Shown in pieces: positions 33,096 to 42,626 of a stretch of 64,000 nt of DNA. The first letter of the stretch is position 1, and each line of letters starts with the position of its first letter. The translations under genes were made by a program, and so were the position numbers. The notes under the pieces are model-generated. The model made no database searches. It worked only from the letters and a program-made list of their open reading frames with translations, and was not told where the DNA came from. Source of the DNA: CAYSEW01 sp964430245 (lineage in GTDB: Bacteria > Bacteroidota > Bacteroidia > Flavobacteriales_D > Parvicellaceae); the NCBI GenBank assembly GCA_964430245.1, contig CAYSEW010000011.1:1-64000 (forward strand). Reading direction: 5' to 3'.

Positions 33096-34622
33096 TTGAG
33101 CGTTTTAAAAAAGTTAGCCGGTCAAACAGCAATTTATGGATCTAGTAGTATAATAGGTCGTTTTTTAAATTTCCTACTTACTCCTTTATATGCTATTCAA
33201 TTCAGCAATATGCAATACGGGATTATTACAGAAATGTATGCCTATGTTGCTTTTCTAGTAATTTTCTTAACCTATGGAATGGAAACTTCTTATTTCCGTT
33301 TTTCATCTGAAGAAAAACACAATAAGAATACTGTTTACGCCAATACCCTTTATTCACTTTTTACAACCTCTACATTTTTTATAATTATTATTTCATTTTT
33401 CTCTCAACCCATTGCAGATTGGTTGAAGTATCCGAATCACTCTGAATATATTATATGGTTTGCATTAATAGTAGGTTTAGATGCCATTTCATCTATACCT
33501 CTTGCTAAACTGCGTTCAGAGTACAGAGCAAAGAAATTTGCACTTGTTAACTTTGCTAATGTTGGAGTAAATATTGGCTTAAACCTGTTCTTTTTACTGT
33601 ATTGCAAAGAAAATTTTGATAACGGTAATACCAATTGGATCATTGACAATCTTTATAATGATAAAATTGGTGTTGGGTATGTTTTTATCTCTAATCTTAT
33701 CTCAAGTATTATAAAGTTTCTTTTATTAATCCCAGAAATGAAATTCAATGGGAATTTTCAATGGTCATTACTTAAAAAGATGCTTTCCTACTCTTCACCT
33801 ATGTTATTTGTTGGACTAGCCTATGTTGTGAATGAAACTTTAGATAGAGCAATGCTTAAATCTATTTTATATGAACAAAACATAACCAATGGCTTAAATG
33901 AAGAATTGGCAGTTGCAAAAGCACAAATCCAAAATGGTATTTATGGCGCCAATTATAAAATCACAATGATAATATCAATGTTTATTCAAGCTTTCCGATA
34001 TGCTTCAGAGCCTTTTTTCTTTAATAATGAATCTCAAAAAAATTCCAAGGAAGTGATCGCTATCATTATGAATTACTTTGTGATAATACTTGTCTTTATC
34101 TTTTTAGTTATTACACTCTATCTACATGTATTTAAATACTTCATTCCCGACCCTGAATACTGGGGAGGCCTTAAAGTAGTCCCTATTTTATTATGTGCTA
34201 ACATTTTCTTAGGAATTTATACTACTCTTTCAATGTGGTATAAGCTCACTAAACAAACTAAATATGGAGCCTATATTTCAGGGTTTGGAGCCATGATTAC
34301 ATTCTGTATTAATTTGAGTTTCATCCCTATATATGGTTATATAGCATCTGCATATGCTACATTATTTTGCTATGGTTCTATGATGGTTATAAGCTATCTT
34401 TTAGGGCAAAGGTTCTACCCTGTTCCCTATAATTTAAAAAAGATATTCCTCTATTTGGGAATAGGAGCATTGATCTATTTTATTAGCTCTATTAGTATGC
34501 CTTTTAATCCATTTCATAATTATGGCTGGTTTGAATACACTTGTAATAGTCTGCTAATTTTAGTTTTTATAATTATCGTTTATTTTTTAGAAATAAAGGG
34601 CAAAAAAATAATAACTTCGTAA
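33096..34622 (+). CDS. Polysaccharide flippase (Wzx/MATE-like, MOP superfamily)
   Basis: 508 residues from a TTG start, with about fourteen TM helices. The N-terminus LKKLAGQTAIYGSSSIIGRFLNFLLTPLY is the usual signature of the lipopolysaccharide/teichoic acid flippase group in Bacteroidota. An insertion with charged residues (about 255-285) lies between helices. It would move lipid-linked glycan across the inner membrane. It heads a compact run of envelope genes (flippase, dut, nucleotidyltransferase, TPR, DUF4292, M23), an order I recognise from other flavobacteria. Confidence 0.88.
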   Translation: MSVLKKLAGQTAIYGSSSIIGRFLNFLLTPLYAIQFSNMQYGIITEMYAYVAFLVIFLTYGMETSYFRFSSEEKHNKNTVYANTLYSLFTTSTFFIIIISFFSQPIADWLKYPNHSEYIIWFALIVGLDAISSIPLAKLRSEYRAKKFALVNFANVGVNIGLNLFFLLYCKENFDNGNTNWIIDNLYNDKIGVGYVFISNLISSIIKFLLLIPEMKFNGNFQWSLLKKMLSYSSPMLFVGLAYVVNETLDRAMLKSILYEQNITNGLNEELAVAKAQIQNGIYGANYKITMIISMFIQAFRYASEPFFFNNESQKNSKEVIAIIMNYFVIILVFIFLVITLYLHVFKYFIPDPEYWGGLKVVPILLCANIFLGIYTTLSMWYKLTKQTKYGAYISGFGAMITFCINLSFIPIYGYIASAYATLFCYGSMMVISYLLGQRFYPVPYNLKKIFLYLGIGALIYFISSISMPFNPFHNYGWFEYTCNSLLILVFIIIVYFLEIKGKKIITS

Positions 34623-34630
34623 ATTGATTT

Positions 34631-35074
34631 ATGGATGAACTTGTCATTAAAATAATCAACCGTTCTGATCACCCTGCACCCTCTTATACTACTAAGGATG
34701 CAGCTGGCATGGATATTAGGGCAAATATAAATGAATCTATAATTCTAAAACCTCTTGAGCGCTCACTAATAAAGACTGGCTTATTCATTGAACTTCCTAG
34801 CGGATATGAAGCTCAAATTCGGCCTAGAAGTGGCATGGCACTTAAAAAGGGATTAACTGTATTAAATACCCCCGGGACTATTGATGCAGATTATAGAGGT
34901 GAGATTGGTGTAATTCTTATTAATCTTTCTAATGAAGATCAAAATATTAATAATGGTGATCGTATTGCACAAATGGTGATTGCAAAAGTAGAGCAGCCTA
35001 ACTTAGAGGAAGTTACTATATTAAATGATTCTGAAAGAGGTGCCGGTGGATTTGGCAGTACTGGATATAACTAA
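34631..35074 (+). CDS. dut: dUTP diphosphatase
   Basis: 147 residues, standard for trimeric dUTPases. The five motifs are visible: AAGMDIRA (1), RPRSGMALK (2), NTPGTIDADYRGEIGV (3, with the catalytic Asp), NGDRIAQMVIAK (4) and GAGGFGSTGYN (5, P-loop-like). It hydrolyses dUTP to dUMP and pyrophosphate, keeping uracil out of DNA. It is 8 bp after the flippase and 10 bp before the nucleotidyltransferase, so it is almost certainly in one operon with them. Confidence 0.97.
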   Translation: MDELVIKIINRSDHPAPSYTTKDAAGMDIRANINESIILKPLERSLIKTGLFIELPSGYEAQIRPRSGMALKKGLTVLNTPGTIDADYRGEIGVILINLSNEDQNINNGDRIAQMVIAKVEQPNLEEVTILNDSERGAGGFGSTGYN

Positions 35075-35084
35075 ATAACTATTT

Positions 35085-36089
35085 ATGAAAATAATAATTC
35101 CTATGGCAGGAAGAGGATCAAGGTTAAGACCTCACACGCTAACAATACCAAAACCTTTAATTCCAATAGCGGGAAAACCTATCGTTCAAAGGCTAGTTGA
35201 GGGTATTGCTGATCTATGTGAAAATAAAATTGATGAAATTGCCTTTATTATTGGAGATTTTGGAGAAGAAGTAGAAATAAAATTAAATGATATTGCTAAT
35301 TCACTAGGTGCTAAATGCTCTATTTATTATCAAGAAGAGGCACTTGGGACAGCACATGCAGTGTTTTGTGCAAAAGAATCTTTAAAAGGAAATGTAGTAG
35401 TTGCTTTTGCAGATACTCTTTTTAAAGCTGACTTTAAATTCAATGAAACTGTGGATGGAACAATATGGGTAAAACAAATAGATGATCCATCTGCATTTGG
35501 AGTAGTAAAAATAAATGAACAAAACATAATTACAGATTTTATAGAAAAACCAAAAGATTTTATTTCCGATCTGGCAATTATAGGTATCTATCATTTTAAA
35601 AGTGGTGAGAACTTGTTATCTGAAATACAATATTTAATTGACAATAACATTAAGGACAGAGGAGAGTATCAGCTAACTAATGCTCTTGAAAACATGAAAA
35701 CAAAAGGGATGCAATTTGCTCCTGGAAAAGTAGATGAATGGTTAGATTGTGGAAACAAAGATGTTACTGTTAATACCAATCAGAAAATTTTAACTATTGA
35801 GCCGAATAACCATCATATATCAAAATCTGCAACTGTTGTCAACTCTACAATTATCCCCCCCTGCTTTATTGGAGAAAATGTAGAAATAAAAGAGTCTATT
35901 ATAGGACCTTTTGTTTCAATTGGAAATAACACAAATGTTAAAAGGTGCAATTTAGAAAATTCTATCATTCAAGAAAATAGTCATTTAACCAATGCTGTTT
36001 TTAATAACTCAATGGTAGGTAATTATGCAGAATATCATGCAAATAGTAAAGAATTAAGTATTGGAGATTATACTACTTTTTCAGGATAG
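35085..36089 (+). CDS. Sugar-phosphate nucleotidyltransferase with C-terminal left-handed beta-helix
   Basis: 334 residues. The N-terminal GT-A-like domain opens with the nucleotide-binding PMAGRGSRLRPHTLTIPKPL (G-x-G-T/S-R-L-R...KP), followed by GTAHAVFCA and the metal and product region FADTLF...VDEWLDCGNKD. The C-terminus (about 245-334) has hexapeptide-like repeats (ENVEIKESIIGPFVSIGNNT). It probably activates a sugar 1-phosphate (glucose, mannose or GlcNAc) with NTP, as RmlA- or GlmU-related enzymes do. Substrate not decidable. Sits between dut and the TPR gene. Confidence 0.85.
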   Translation: MKIIIPMAGRGSRLRPHTLTIPKPLIPIAGKPIVQRLVEGIADLCENKIDEIAFIIGDFGEEVEIKLNDIANSLGAKCSIYYQEEALGTAHAVFCAKESLKGNVVVAFADTLFKADFKFNETVDGTIWVKQIDDPSAFGVVKINEQNIITDFIEKPKDFISDLAIIGIYHFKSGENLLSEIQYLIDNNIKDRGEYQLTNALENMKTKGMQFAPGKVDEWLDCGNKDVTVNTNQKILTIEPNNHHISKSATVVNSTIIPPCFIGENVEIKESIIGPFVSIGNNTNVKRCNLENSIIQENSHLTNAVFNNSMVGNYAEYHANSKELSIGDYTTFSG

Positions 36090-36125
36090 AAAAAGCTTTC
36101 ATCCATTTAGGTTTAAATACAACTA

Positions 36126-37850
36126 TTGAAAAATCTTATCCAAATAATCATCATTTTTATTTTATTAGGAGGGGCAGGTTGTACTATACATAAAAAACAA
36201 ACAAAAAATTCCTCTTCTTTAAATCAAAATAATGAAAACAAGCTTATTTCATTATTAATCAATGCTACTACTGAAAAAATTATTGGCAATTTAGATATTG
36301 CTGATTCTTTGTTTAAAGAATGTATAAAGATTGATGCTAAAAATGCTGTTTCTTACTTTGAGCTTTCTGGAATATATAGAATAGAAAAAAACCCAACTAA
36401 ATCTATTGAATTTGCAAAAAAGGCATTGCAATTTGACCCTTCAAATGAATGGTACAAAGCCAATCTAGCACTTTTTTATAGTGAATTAAATAAATATAAA
36501 GAAGCAAGTAAGTTATTTGAGGAGCTAACAAAAGATTATCCAGAAAAATACGAATACCTTTATTCATTATCTGAGTGTTATTATTTTCTCAATGATCTTA
36601 AAAAAGCCATTGCTCCTCTAGATAAATTAGAAGAAGCTATAGGATTAAATGAAGACCTGATTTTATACAAATACCGTCTTTACCTTAATATTAATGAATT
36701 TGACAAAGCAGTTTTTGAAGTTAAAAAACTTATTAATTCAAACCCAAGCAACGTTCGTTATTATGGAATATTAGCTGAGTTTTATGATTCAATTGGTGAC
36801 CACCAAAATGCTTTTAAGCTATACCAAAAAATAATTTCAATTGACCCAGATAATGGTATCGTCCAGCTTTCTTTGTTCCAATATTATATTACATTAAAAG
36901 ACACTGAAAAAGCATTGACTTCATTAAAAAAAGCTTTTTCTTCAAAGGAAATAGATGCTGACATAAAATTCAATTTACTGGCAAAAATATTATTACAATA
37001 TAAAGATGATACGGTCTTAGTTAATTCTATAAATAGTCTCTTTAATATTTTATTAATTACACATAAAGAAAATTCAAATATCTACTACTTTTATGGCGAT
37101 TTTCTTCTTCGAAAAAATGACCTTACTGGAGCATTGGAAAATTTTAAAATCGCTGCAAGTTTAAATAACAATACTTACGAATTATGGAACCAAATTGTAT
37201 TATTAGAAGCAGATTTATTACTTTATGATGAGCTAGTTATAGACTCAAAAAAAGCGATAGAACTATTTCCTTCTCACCCTACATTTTACTACTTCAACGG
37301 CATTGCAAACCTTCAAATAAAAAGCTATAACCACGCCATAACAGCTTTTAAAAATGGTATTAATTACATCATTAATGACAATTACTTACTTTCAGATTTT
37401 TATCAATATTTAGGAGATGCTTATCATCATGTAAATGACAATATCTCATCAGACAACTCTTTTGAAAAAGCACTTAGCTATAATCCCAACAACACCTATG
37501 TTCTAAATAATTATAGCTATTACCTATCTCTTCGAGAGACAAGAATTAATGAAGCAGAAGAAATGATCTTAAAGGCACTGGGGTTTTCTCCAAATAATAA
37601 AAATTATCTAGATACTTATGGCTGGATACTGTTTTTGAAAAAAGATTTTATCAATGCTGAAAAATGGCTTAAACAGGCCCTAGCCATCTCTTTGGAAAAA
37701 GATGGCACAATATTAGAGCATTATGGTGACGTACTATTTCATTTAAATAATATTACTGATGCTATATATTATTGGGGAAAAGCAATTGATAATGGAAATA
37801 ATTCTCCTATATTAAAAGAAAAAATTAGTGGTAAAACTTACCTTAAATAA
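36126..37850 (+). CDS. TPR-repeat lipoprotein
   Basis: 574 residues from a TTG start. The signal peptide ends in GGAGC (lipobox). It contains a long array of tetratricopeptide repeats from about residue 50 to 560, seen in repeated units such as KNAVSYFELSGIYRIEKNPTKS and FYYFNGIANLQIKSYNHAITAF. The last repeats include NNYSYYLSLRETRINEAEEMILKAL. It probably scaffolds envelope assembly proteins. In Bacteroidota this TPR gene is regularly followed by the DUF4292 gene, as here, where they overlap by 23 bp. Confidence 0.87.
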   Translation: MKNLIQIIIIFILLGGAGCTIHKKQTKNSSSLNQNNENKLISLLINATTEKIIGNLDIADSLFKECIKIDAKNAVSYFELSGIYRIEKNPTKSIEFAKKALQFDPSNEWYKANLALFYSELNKYKEASKLFEELTKDYPEKYEYLYSLSECYYFLNDLKKAIAPLDKLEEAIGLNEDLILYKYRLYLNINEFDKAVFEVKKLINSNPSNVRYYGILAEFYDSIGDHQNAFKLYQKIISIDPDNGIVQLSLFQYYITLKDTEKALTSLKKAFSSKEIDADIKFNLLAKILLQYKDDTVLVNSINSLFNILLITHKENSNIYYFYGDFLLRKNDLTGALENFKIAASLNNNTYELWNQIVLLEADLLLYDELVIDSKKAIELFPSHPTFYYFNGIANLQIKSYNHAITAFKNGINYIINDNYLLSDFYQYLGDAYHHVNDNISSDNSFEKALSYNPNNTYVLNNYSYYLSLRETRINEAEEMILKALGFSPNNKNYLDTYGWILFLKKDFINAEKWLKQALAISLEKDGTILEHYGDVLFHLNNITDAIYYWGKAIDNGNNSPILKEKISGKTYLK

Positions 37851-38676
37851 TATACTTTTTATAGCAATAATGATCATCTTATTGATCACTTCATCTTGCT
37901 CATTTAGAAAAACAACTTCTACTGGTATTCGCTTAAAAAACTTTCCATCAGATGTTCTTATTGATTCTCTAATCAATAAGAATATTCAATATTCATTTTT
38001 AAAAAGTAAATCCAATGCTACTCTTTTTTTTGAAGCTGAAAAAAAACAAATTAAAGTCAATATTAGGGCTAGAATGGATAGTATAATTTGGGTCAATCTT
38101 TCTAAATCAAGTGTTCAAGTTTTAACATGCCTTATTTCAAAAGATTCTATTAAGTTTTTAAAAAAAATAGGGCAAAAAGAGTACTTTTTAGGAAATTATG
38201 ATGATGTTGAAAAGATCATTGGCATTAAATTAAATTACATGCTGATTCAAAATTTCATTAACGGAAATGCCTTAATGCTTGACACTAATGTTAATTATGT
38301 TTCTAGTATAGATGATGATTCCTATCTATTATCTACCTATAAGTCAAAAAAAATAGATAAACTTCTTCAATCAAATAAAGACACTGACTATCAATTACTT
38401 TATCGTTGTTGGATTGATCCTGAGAATTATAAATGTAAAAAAGTAGCCATTAATTTATTAGATATTGATAATACTGTCATCGCTGAATATAGCAACTGGA
38501 AGAAAATTAAAGACAATTTAATTCCAATGAAATCATCAATTACTTATATCAATAAAGTTGATACTATAAGCATAGATATTGAATATCATACAAATATTAA
38601 GCTAAATAATAAATTAACCTTTCCGTTTAGAATTAACAATAATTATTCTCCCTTTAATATTGAATTCAATGATTAG
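37828..38676 (+). CDS. DUF4292 lipoprotein
   Basis: 282 residues from a GTG start. The signal peptide ends in ITSSC (lipobox). The mature protein resembles the DUF4292 family with NIRARMDSIIWVNLSKSSVQVLTCLISKDSIKFL, resembling LolA/LolB-like half-barrels that bind acyl chains. That similarity is inferred from the layout. It may be an outer-membrane lipoprotein-handling factor of Bacteroidota. It lies between the TPR lipoprotein and the EnvC-like gene, overlapping both slightly. Confidence 0.8.
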   Translation: MVKLTLNNILFIAIMIILLITSSCSFRKTTSTGIRLKNFPSDVLIDSLINKNIQYSFLKSKSNATLFFEAEKKQIKVNIRARMDSIIWVNLSKSSVQVLTCLISKDSIKFLKKIGQKEYFLGNYDDVEKIIGIKLNYMLIQNFINGNALMLDTNVNYVSSIDDDSYLLSTYKSKKIDKLLQSNKDTDYQLLYRCWIDPENYKCKKVAINLLDIDNTVIAEYSNWKKIKDNLIPMKSSITYINKVDTISIDIEYHTNIKLNNKLTFPFRINNNYSPFNIEFND

Positions 38677-39874
38677 GTATTTAATAGCATCTATTTTATT
38701 CTTTTTTCTTTTTGGGTTTATGCTAGGTCAAAAAAGTAATCAACTAAAAAAGAAAGAAAAAGAAATTCAAAAAAAAATTGAAAACACTAAGAATCTTATT
38801 AAAGTAACTCGAAATTCTGAGCAATTAACATTAACTGAACTAGGAATTATACAGCACCAAATTGCATATAGGGAAGAATTGATGTCTCATTATAGCTATC
38901 AAATTAGAAAACTAGATGCTCAGGTTGAGCAATACAAAAAAGACACAGCTCTTATAGGATTAAAAATCAAAAAGCTGAAAGAAGAATACAAGAAAATGTT
39001 ATTGCATGCATTCAAAAACAGAAATGCGGATTACAATTATTTATATATTATTTCTGCAAAAACTTTTTCAGAAGCATTTCATAGAATGGACTATATTCAG
39101 CATTATGCAGATTATAGACAAAATCAAATTGAACAGATAAAATTAAAAGAGAAACAAAAGGTCGTTAAAATTGACTCCTTACAACAAAAAATTGAAGCAA
39201 AAACACAGCTTACTGAAAAAAAAGAAAAAGAAAAAAGTGACTTTGAAAAGGACAGAGAGCTTCAGAAACAAAATTATTCAAAACTGAAGTCTGAAGAAAT
39301 TAAATACAAAAATATACTTGCTACACAAACAAAGAAAAAAAAGAAAATTGCCCTAGCTATTAGAAAAGCAATTGAAGAAGAAGTTGCTGCAAAAATGAAA
39401 GCTACTGATAATAGTTATCCTTTAACACCTAAAGGGACTGCACTTTCTAAATCTTTTGTTTCTAATAAAGGAAAGTTACCCTGGCCTGTTGATAAAGGTA
39501 TCGTTACTGGAAAATACGGGAAACACAAACATGATGTAGTTTCAACAGCAATGGTAGAAAATAATGGGCTTGATATTAGTACAGACAACAATGGAAAAAT
39601 CAAAGCTGTATTTAATGGTAAAGTTACTAGTGTTTTAATTATACCTGGAGCTGGTAAAGTTATCATGATAAGTCATGGGGAATTTAGAACTGTATATGCA
39701 AACCTTAAAGATGTTTTTATAAAAAAAGGGGATCAAGTTAAAAAAGGTCAAGAATTAGGGGTATTGCTTAGCTTAGAAAACGGCAAGTTATCTGAAGCGC
39801 ATTTTGAAATCTGGAAAATAACATCTAAAGGAATGCATACGGAAAATCCTGCTTCTTGGTTAATCTCTCGTTAA
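38669..39874 (+). CDS. EnvC-like murein hydrolase activator / M23 protein
   Basis: 401 residues from ATG 38669. The signal peptide (MIRYLIASILFFFLFGFMLG, then Q) precedes two long coiled coils (about 20-240, rich in K, E, Q), then a C-terminal LytM/M23 domain (about 270-400). The LytM domain carries DKGIVTGKYGKHKHDV, GLDIST and MISHGEFRTVYANL. The active M23 motif HxxxD and HxH is not fully kept: GLDIST replaces GVDI with H upstream, and HFEIW lacks HxH. So it probably activates amidases, like EnvC, rather than cutting itself. It closes the envelope cluster. Confidence 0.85.
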   Translation: MIRYLIASILFFFLFGFMLGQKSNQLKKKEKEIQKKIENTKNLIKVTRNSEQLTLTELGIIQHQIAYREELMSHYSYQIRKLDAQVEQYKKDTALIGLKIKKLKEEYKKMLLHAFKNRNADYNYLYIISAKTFSEAFHRMDYIQHYADYRQNQIEQIKLKEKQKVVKIDSLQQKIEAKTQLTEKKEKEKSDFEKDRELQKQNYSKLKSEEIKYKNILATQTKKKKKIALAIRKAIEEEVAAKMKATDNSYPLTPKGTALSKSFVSNKGKLPWPVDKGIVTGKYGKHKHDVVSTAMVENNGLDISTDNNGKIKAVFNGKVTSVLIIPGAGKVIMISHGEFRTVYANLKDVFIKKGDQVKKGQELGVLLSLENGKLSEAHFEIWKITSKGMHTENPASWLISR

Positions 39875-40215
39875 TTTATCTTTATTACTACATCTAAAGA
39901 CATGTGTCCTTTTTTAGGTCTAAAACAACCCTGCTTAACAACTATTTCTATGTGTTGCTGAAGTTCTAAATGTTTGTTAATTATTTTTTTAATAGAATTG
40001 CTTAAATAACCAAGTTTATAACCTTTAAAATAAACTGCAAATGCACTATTGTCCCATGTTCTTTGGAAATCTTTTTCAATTTTTAATACGTCCCCTTCTT
40101 TAAGAAGATGATGTATATAAATATAATTATACCTAGTTAACTCTGTAACATGAGTTATTATTCCTAGCAATGGTAAATGACTTTCATTTTGTTGCTTTAT
40201 TTTTAAATCTCTCAT
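39871..40215 (-). CDS. Stand-alone HIRAN-domain protein
   Basis: 114 residues. The central region (about 30-95) fits the HIRAN domain: LLKEGDVLKIEKDFQRTWD (L-x-x-G-D-x-L-x-L-x-R-x-x-x-N-x-x-D), then NSAFAVYFKGYKLGYLSNSI (A-V-x-V-x-...-G-Y-V-P) and a closing strand EIVV. HIRAN domains bind 3' DNA ends in SNF2 helicases such as HLTF; single-domain bacterial copies are uncharacterised. It is 10 bp downstream of an unknown 109-residue gene on the same strand, likely in one transcript. Its stop shares TTAA with the convergent M23 gene's stop. Confidence 0.7.
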   Translation of the reverse strand: MRDLKIKQQNESHLPLLGIITHVTELTRYNYIYIHHLLKEGDVLKIEKDFQRTWDNSAFAVYFKGYKLGYLSNSIKKIINKHLELQQHIEIVVKQGCFRPKKGHMSLDVVIKIN

Positions 40216-40225
40216 AATAGTTATT

Positions 40226-40555
40226 TTAAGCAGTCGCCTTTAATTGGTTAGACATTGAAAAAAGGTCATTGATCTTAACTGTAATCTGTTTATTAAAAAG
40301 TGAAGCAGGTGACACATGATTAATTAAAAGATCTTTATTGAATAATGATTCCGATATTCTATCTAATATATACTGGTGGTCATTTAATGTTAAGATCAAT
40401 TCAGAAAACTGAAAAATAGAAATCGGTATGTTTGAAAAATAGGATTTATTATTTTTTCTTATTGTACAATTTAATAAAAGCTCTGAGTCGTTTAATTCGT
40501 AAACAATGTAATTGATTATTGCTGTGTTTTCAAGCTGTTCTTTAGTTGCATTCAT
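40226..40555 (-). CDS. Hypothetical protein upstream of the HIRAN gene
   Basis: 109 residues, no signal or membrane segment. Hydrophobic and polar residues alternate in a beta-rich first half (IVYELNDSELLLNCTIRKNNKSYF) followed by helical stretches (SELILTLNDHQYILDRISESLF). No recognised family. It is the first gene of a two-gene unit with the HIRAN protein. Upstream lies a short inverted repeat ACGTAA/TTACGT (40599-40604 and 40610-40615) in the presumed promoter region. Confidence 0.5.
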   Translation of the reverse strand: MNATKEQLENTAIINYIVYELNDSELLLNCTIRKNNKSYFSNIPISIFQFSELILTLNDHQYILDRISESLFNKDLLINHVSPASLFNKQITVKINDLFSMSNQLKATA

Positions 40556-40626
40556 GATTGTATTTTTAATGATTACAACACTAAGTTCAGCCTTAACTAC
40601 GTAAAGTAATTACGTTATGAATTATC

Positions 40627-41103
40627 TCACATGAAATCAGATGGTTTTAACTGGTGTTTTTCGCTGACAGGGAATTTTTTTTTAATTCCAAAAGCTTTTG
40701 CAGTTACAGTTCCTTTAACCTCAATTGTTAAATTTTTACCTAATAACATTGATAGTGTAGAAAAAATTGATTGCCCAATTTTCGATTTAGATGTTTCTAA
40801 AACTATAGAATAATCATTCTCTTCATTTTTCTTGATTACTATATTTTTTTTAGCAATTGACTGACCAAAATGTTTGCCTTCTAAATAAATGTCAAGATTT
40901 GCCTTAGTAATTTTAATATTATAATTGTTTGGATTATAGATTTTGACATTTAATTCAATAGGTATCAGCTGATTTTTAATGTTTCCAATATTAACATCAT
41001 TTACACCTTTAAATTCAACATCTTTATAAGTAATACATGAATTTAAAGCTATACACCCAGCTATTACTATTACAAGAAAATGTATGTTATTTTTAACCCT
41101 CAT
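40627..41103 (-). CDS. LEA type 2 (WHy-domain) lipoprotein
   Basis: 158 residues. The signal peptide ends in ALNSC (lipobox). The single domain has the WHy/LEA-2 layout: IELNVKIYNPNNYNIKITKANLDIYLEG (NPN with the alternating strands) and later VLETSKSKIGQSIFS, LTIEVKGTVTAKAFG. LEA-2 domains are linked to desiccation or envelope stress; in Bacteroidota these lipoproteins are common and of unknown role. Ten bases upstream on the same strand ends the M20 dipeptidase gene. Confidence 0.8.
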   Translation of the reverse strand: MRVKNNIHFLVIVIAGCIALNSCITYKDVEFKGVNDVNIGNIKNQLIPIELNVKIYNPNNYNIKITKANLDIYLEGKHFGQSIAKKNIVIKKNEENDYSIVLETSKSKIGQSIFSTLSMLLGKNLTIEVKGTVTAKAFGIKKKFPVSEKHQLKPSDFM

Positions 41104-41112
41104 TCTATAGAA

Positions 41113-42504
41113 CTATTGTCTATATAATTCATTAAAGTATTTATAGAACAAAGGAATTGTCTCAATTCCTTTGTAATAATTAAAAAGTCCATAATGTTCA
41201 TTAGGTGAATGTATCACATCTGAGTCTAATCCAAATCCAAATAAAATTGTTTTTAAACCTAGTATGTCTTCAAACATAGGGACAATGGGAATACTTCCAC
41301 CACTTCTAACTGGAATTGGTTTTTTCCCAAAGCTTTCCTCCATTGCCTTGCTTGCTGCTAAAAACCCTGGAAAATCAGTAGGAACAACCACCCCTTCTCC
41401 TCCATGCATTGGAGTGACTTTCACTTTAACATAATCTGGAGCTATAGATTTAAAATGCTCCTCAAACAACTTAGTAATCTTCGGGGATTTTTGATGAGGA
41501 ACCAGCCTCATAGAAATTTTAGCATATGCTTTTGATGGTAAAACAGTCTTAGCTCCCTCACCTGTATATCCTCCCCATATACCATTAACATCCAATGATG
41601 GACGAATAGAGTTTCTTTCATTGGTTGAATAACCCTGTTCTCCATGCACTGAATTTACCTGTAAATCATTTTTGTATTCTTCAAGATCAAAAGGTGCTTT
41701 TGCCATCTCTGTTCTTTCAGCATCTGAGACAGCATCAACATCATCATAAAAGCCTGGAATATTGATTTTACCGTTCTCATCATGTAGTGACTCAATCATT
41801 TTACATAATATATTAATTGGATTAGCTACTGCTCCTCCATAAAGTCCTGAATGAAGATCTCTATTAGGGCCAGTCACTTCAACTTCAACATAACTAAGAC
41901 CTCTTAATCCAACACAAATAGATGGCGTGTCATTTGATATAATTCCTGTATCTGAAACCAACACAACATCTGCCTTAAGCATCTCTTTATTTTCTTCAAC
42001 AAAAATCCCCAAATGTTCCGATCCAACCTCTTCTTCTCCCTCGATCATAAATTTAACATTGCAAGGTAATTCATTGGCATTCATCATTGATTCAAATGCC
42101 TTGACGTGCATATACATTTGTCCTTTGTCATCACATGCTCCTCTTGCAAAAACAGCACCTTCAGGATGAATAGCTGTGTTTTTTATTACAGGATCAAAAG
42201 GCTCTGAATCCCATAATTCATAAGGGTCAGCAGGCTGAACATCGTAATGACCATAGACTAGAATGGTCGGCAATTCTGAAGAAATAATTTTTTCTGCATA
42301 TACAATTGGGTGGCCATTGGTTTCATAGATCTCAGCTTTATCTACCCCAGCATCCATTAATTTGTCCTTAATGAAATTTGCTGTTTTTCTAACCTCTTCT
42401 TTAAATTTTGAATCTGCACTTACAGATGGTATTCTTAGCAACTCTAAAAGTTCATCTAAAAATACTTCCTTATTCTTTTGTATATAATTAATTGTTCCTT
42501 CCAT
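41113..42504 (-). CDS. M20 family dipeptidase
   Basis: 463 residues, no signal peptide. Metal ligands of the dizinc M20 site can be read: YGHYDVQPA (His, Asp), FARGACDDKGQ (Asp), EGEEEVGS (catalytic Glu pair) and SDTG, plus the final His in DVIHSPNEHY. The dimerisation lid domain (about 205-330) contains RDLHSGLYGGAVANP. These enzymes split di- and tripeptides such as Xaa-His or Xaa-Pro. It precedes the LEA-2 gene by 9 bp. Confidence 0.93.
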   Translation of the reverse strand: MEGTINYIQKNKEVFLDELLELLRIPSVSADSKFKEEVRKTANFIKDKLMDAGVDKAEIYETNGHPIVYAEKIISSELPTILVYGHYDVQPADPYELWDSEPFDPVIKNTAIHPEGAVFARGACDDKGQMYMHVKAFESMMNANELPCNVKFMIEGEEEVGSEHLGIFVEENKEMLKADVVLVSDTGIISNDTPSICVGLRGLSYVEVEVTGPNRDLHSGLYGGAVANPINILCKMIESLHDENGKINIPGFYDDVDAVSDAERTEMAKAPFDLEEYKNDLQVNSVHGEQGYSTNERNSIRPSLDVNGIWGGYTGEGAKTVLPSKAYAKISMRLVPHQKSPKITKLFEEHFKSIAPDYVKVKVTPMHGGEGVVVPTDFPGFLAASKAMEESFGKKPIPVRSGGSIPIVPMFEDILGLKTILFGFGLDSDVIHSPNEHYGLFNYYKGIETIPLFYKYFNELYRQ

Positions 42505-42590
42505 AATATATGATGATTTTAAAGCGTCAAATATAATGATTAACCATTCAGAAAATTATTTCTTTTCATCTAAAAGCAACCTAATAAAAT

Positions 42591-42598
42591 TATCTTTG
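42591..42598 (+). promoter_or_regulatory. Candidate -7 box before the choice-of-anchor L gene
   Basis: TATCTTTG (TAnnTTTG) lies 28 bp before the start at 42627 in the divergent region shared with the M20 gene. No clear -33 partner. Confidence 0.5.
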
Positions 42599-42626
42599 GT
42601 CTATCCTTCTATAATAATTAGAAAAA

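Noticed and set aside
40631..40813. Plus-strand 60-residue frame
   Set aside because: Antisense to the LEA-2 lipoprotein gene, which has a clear signal peptide and domain.
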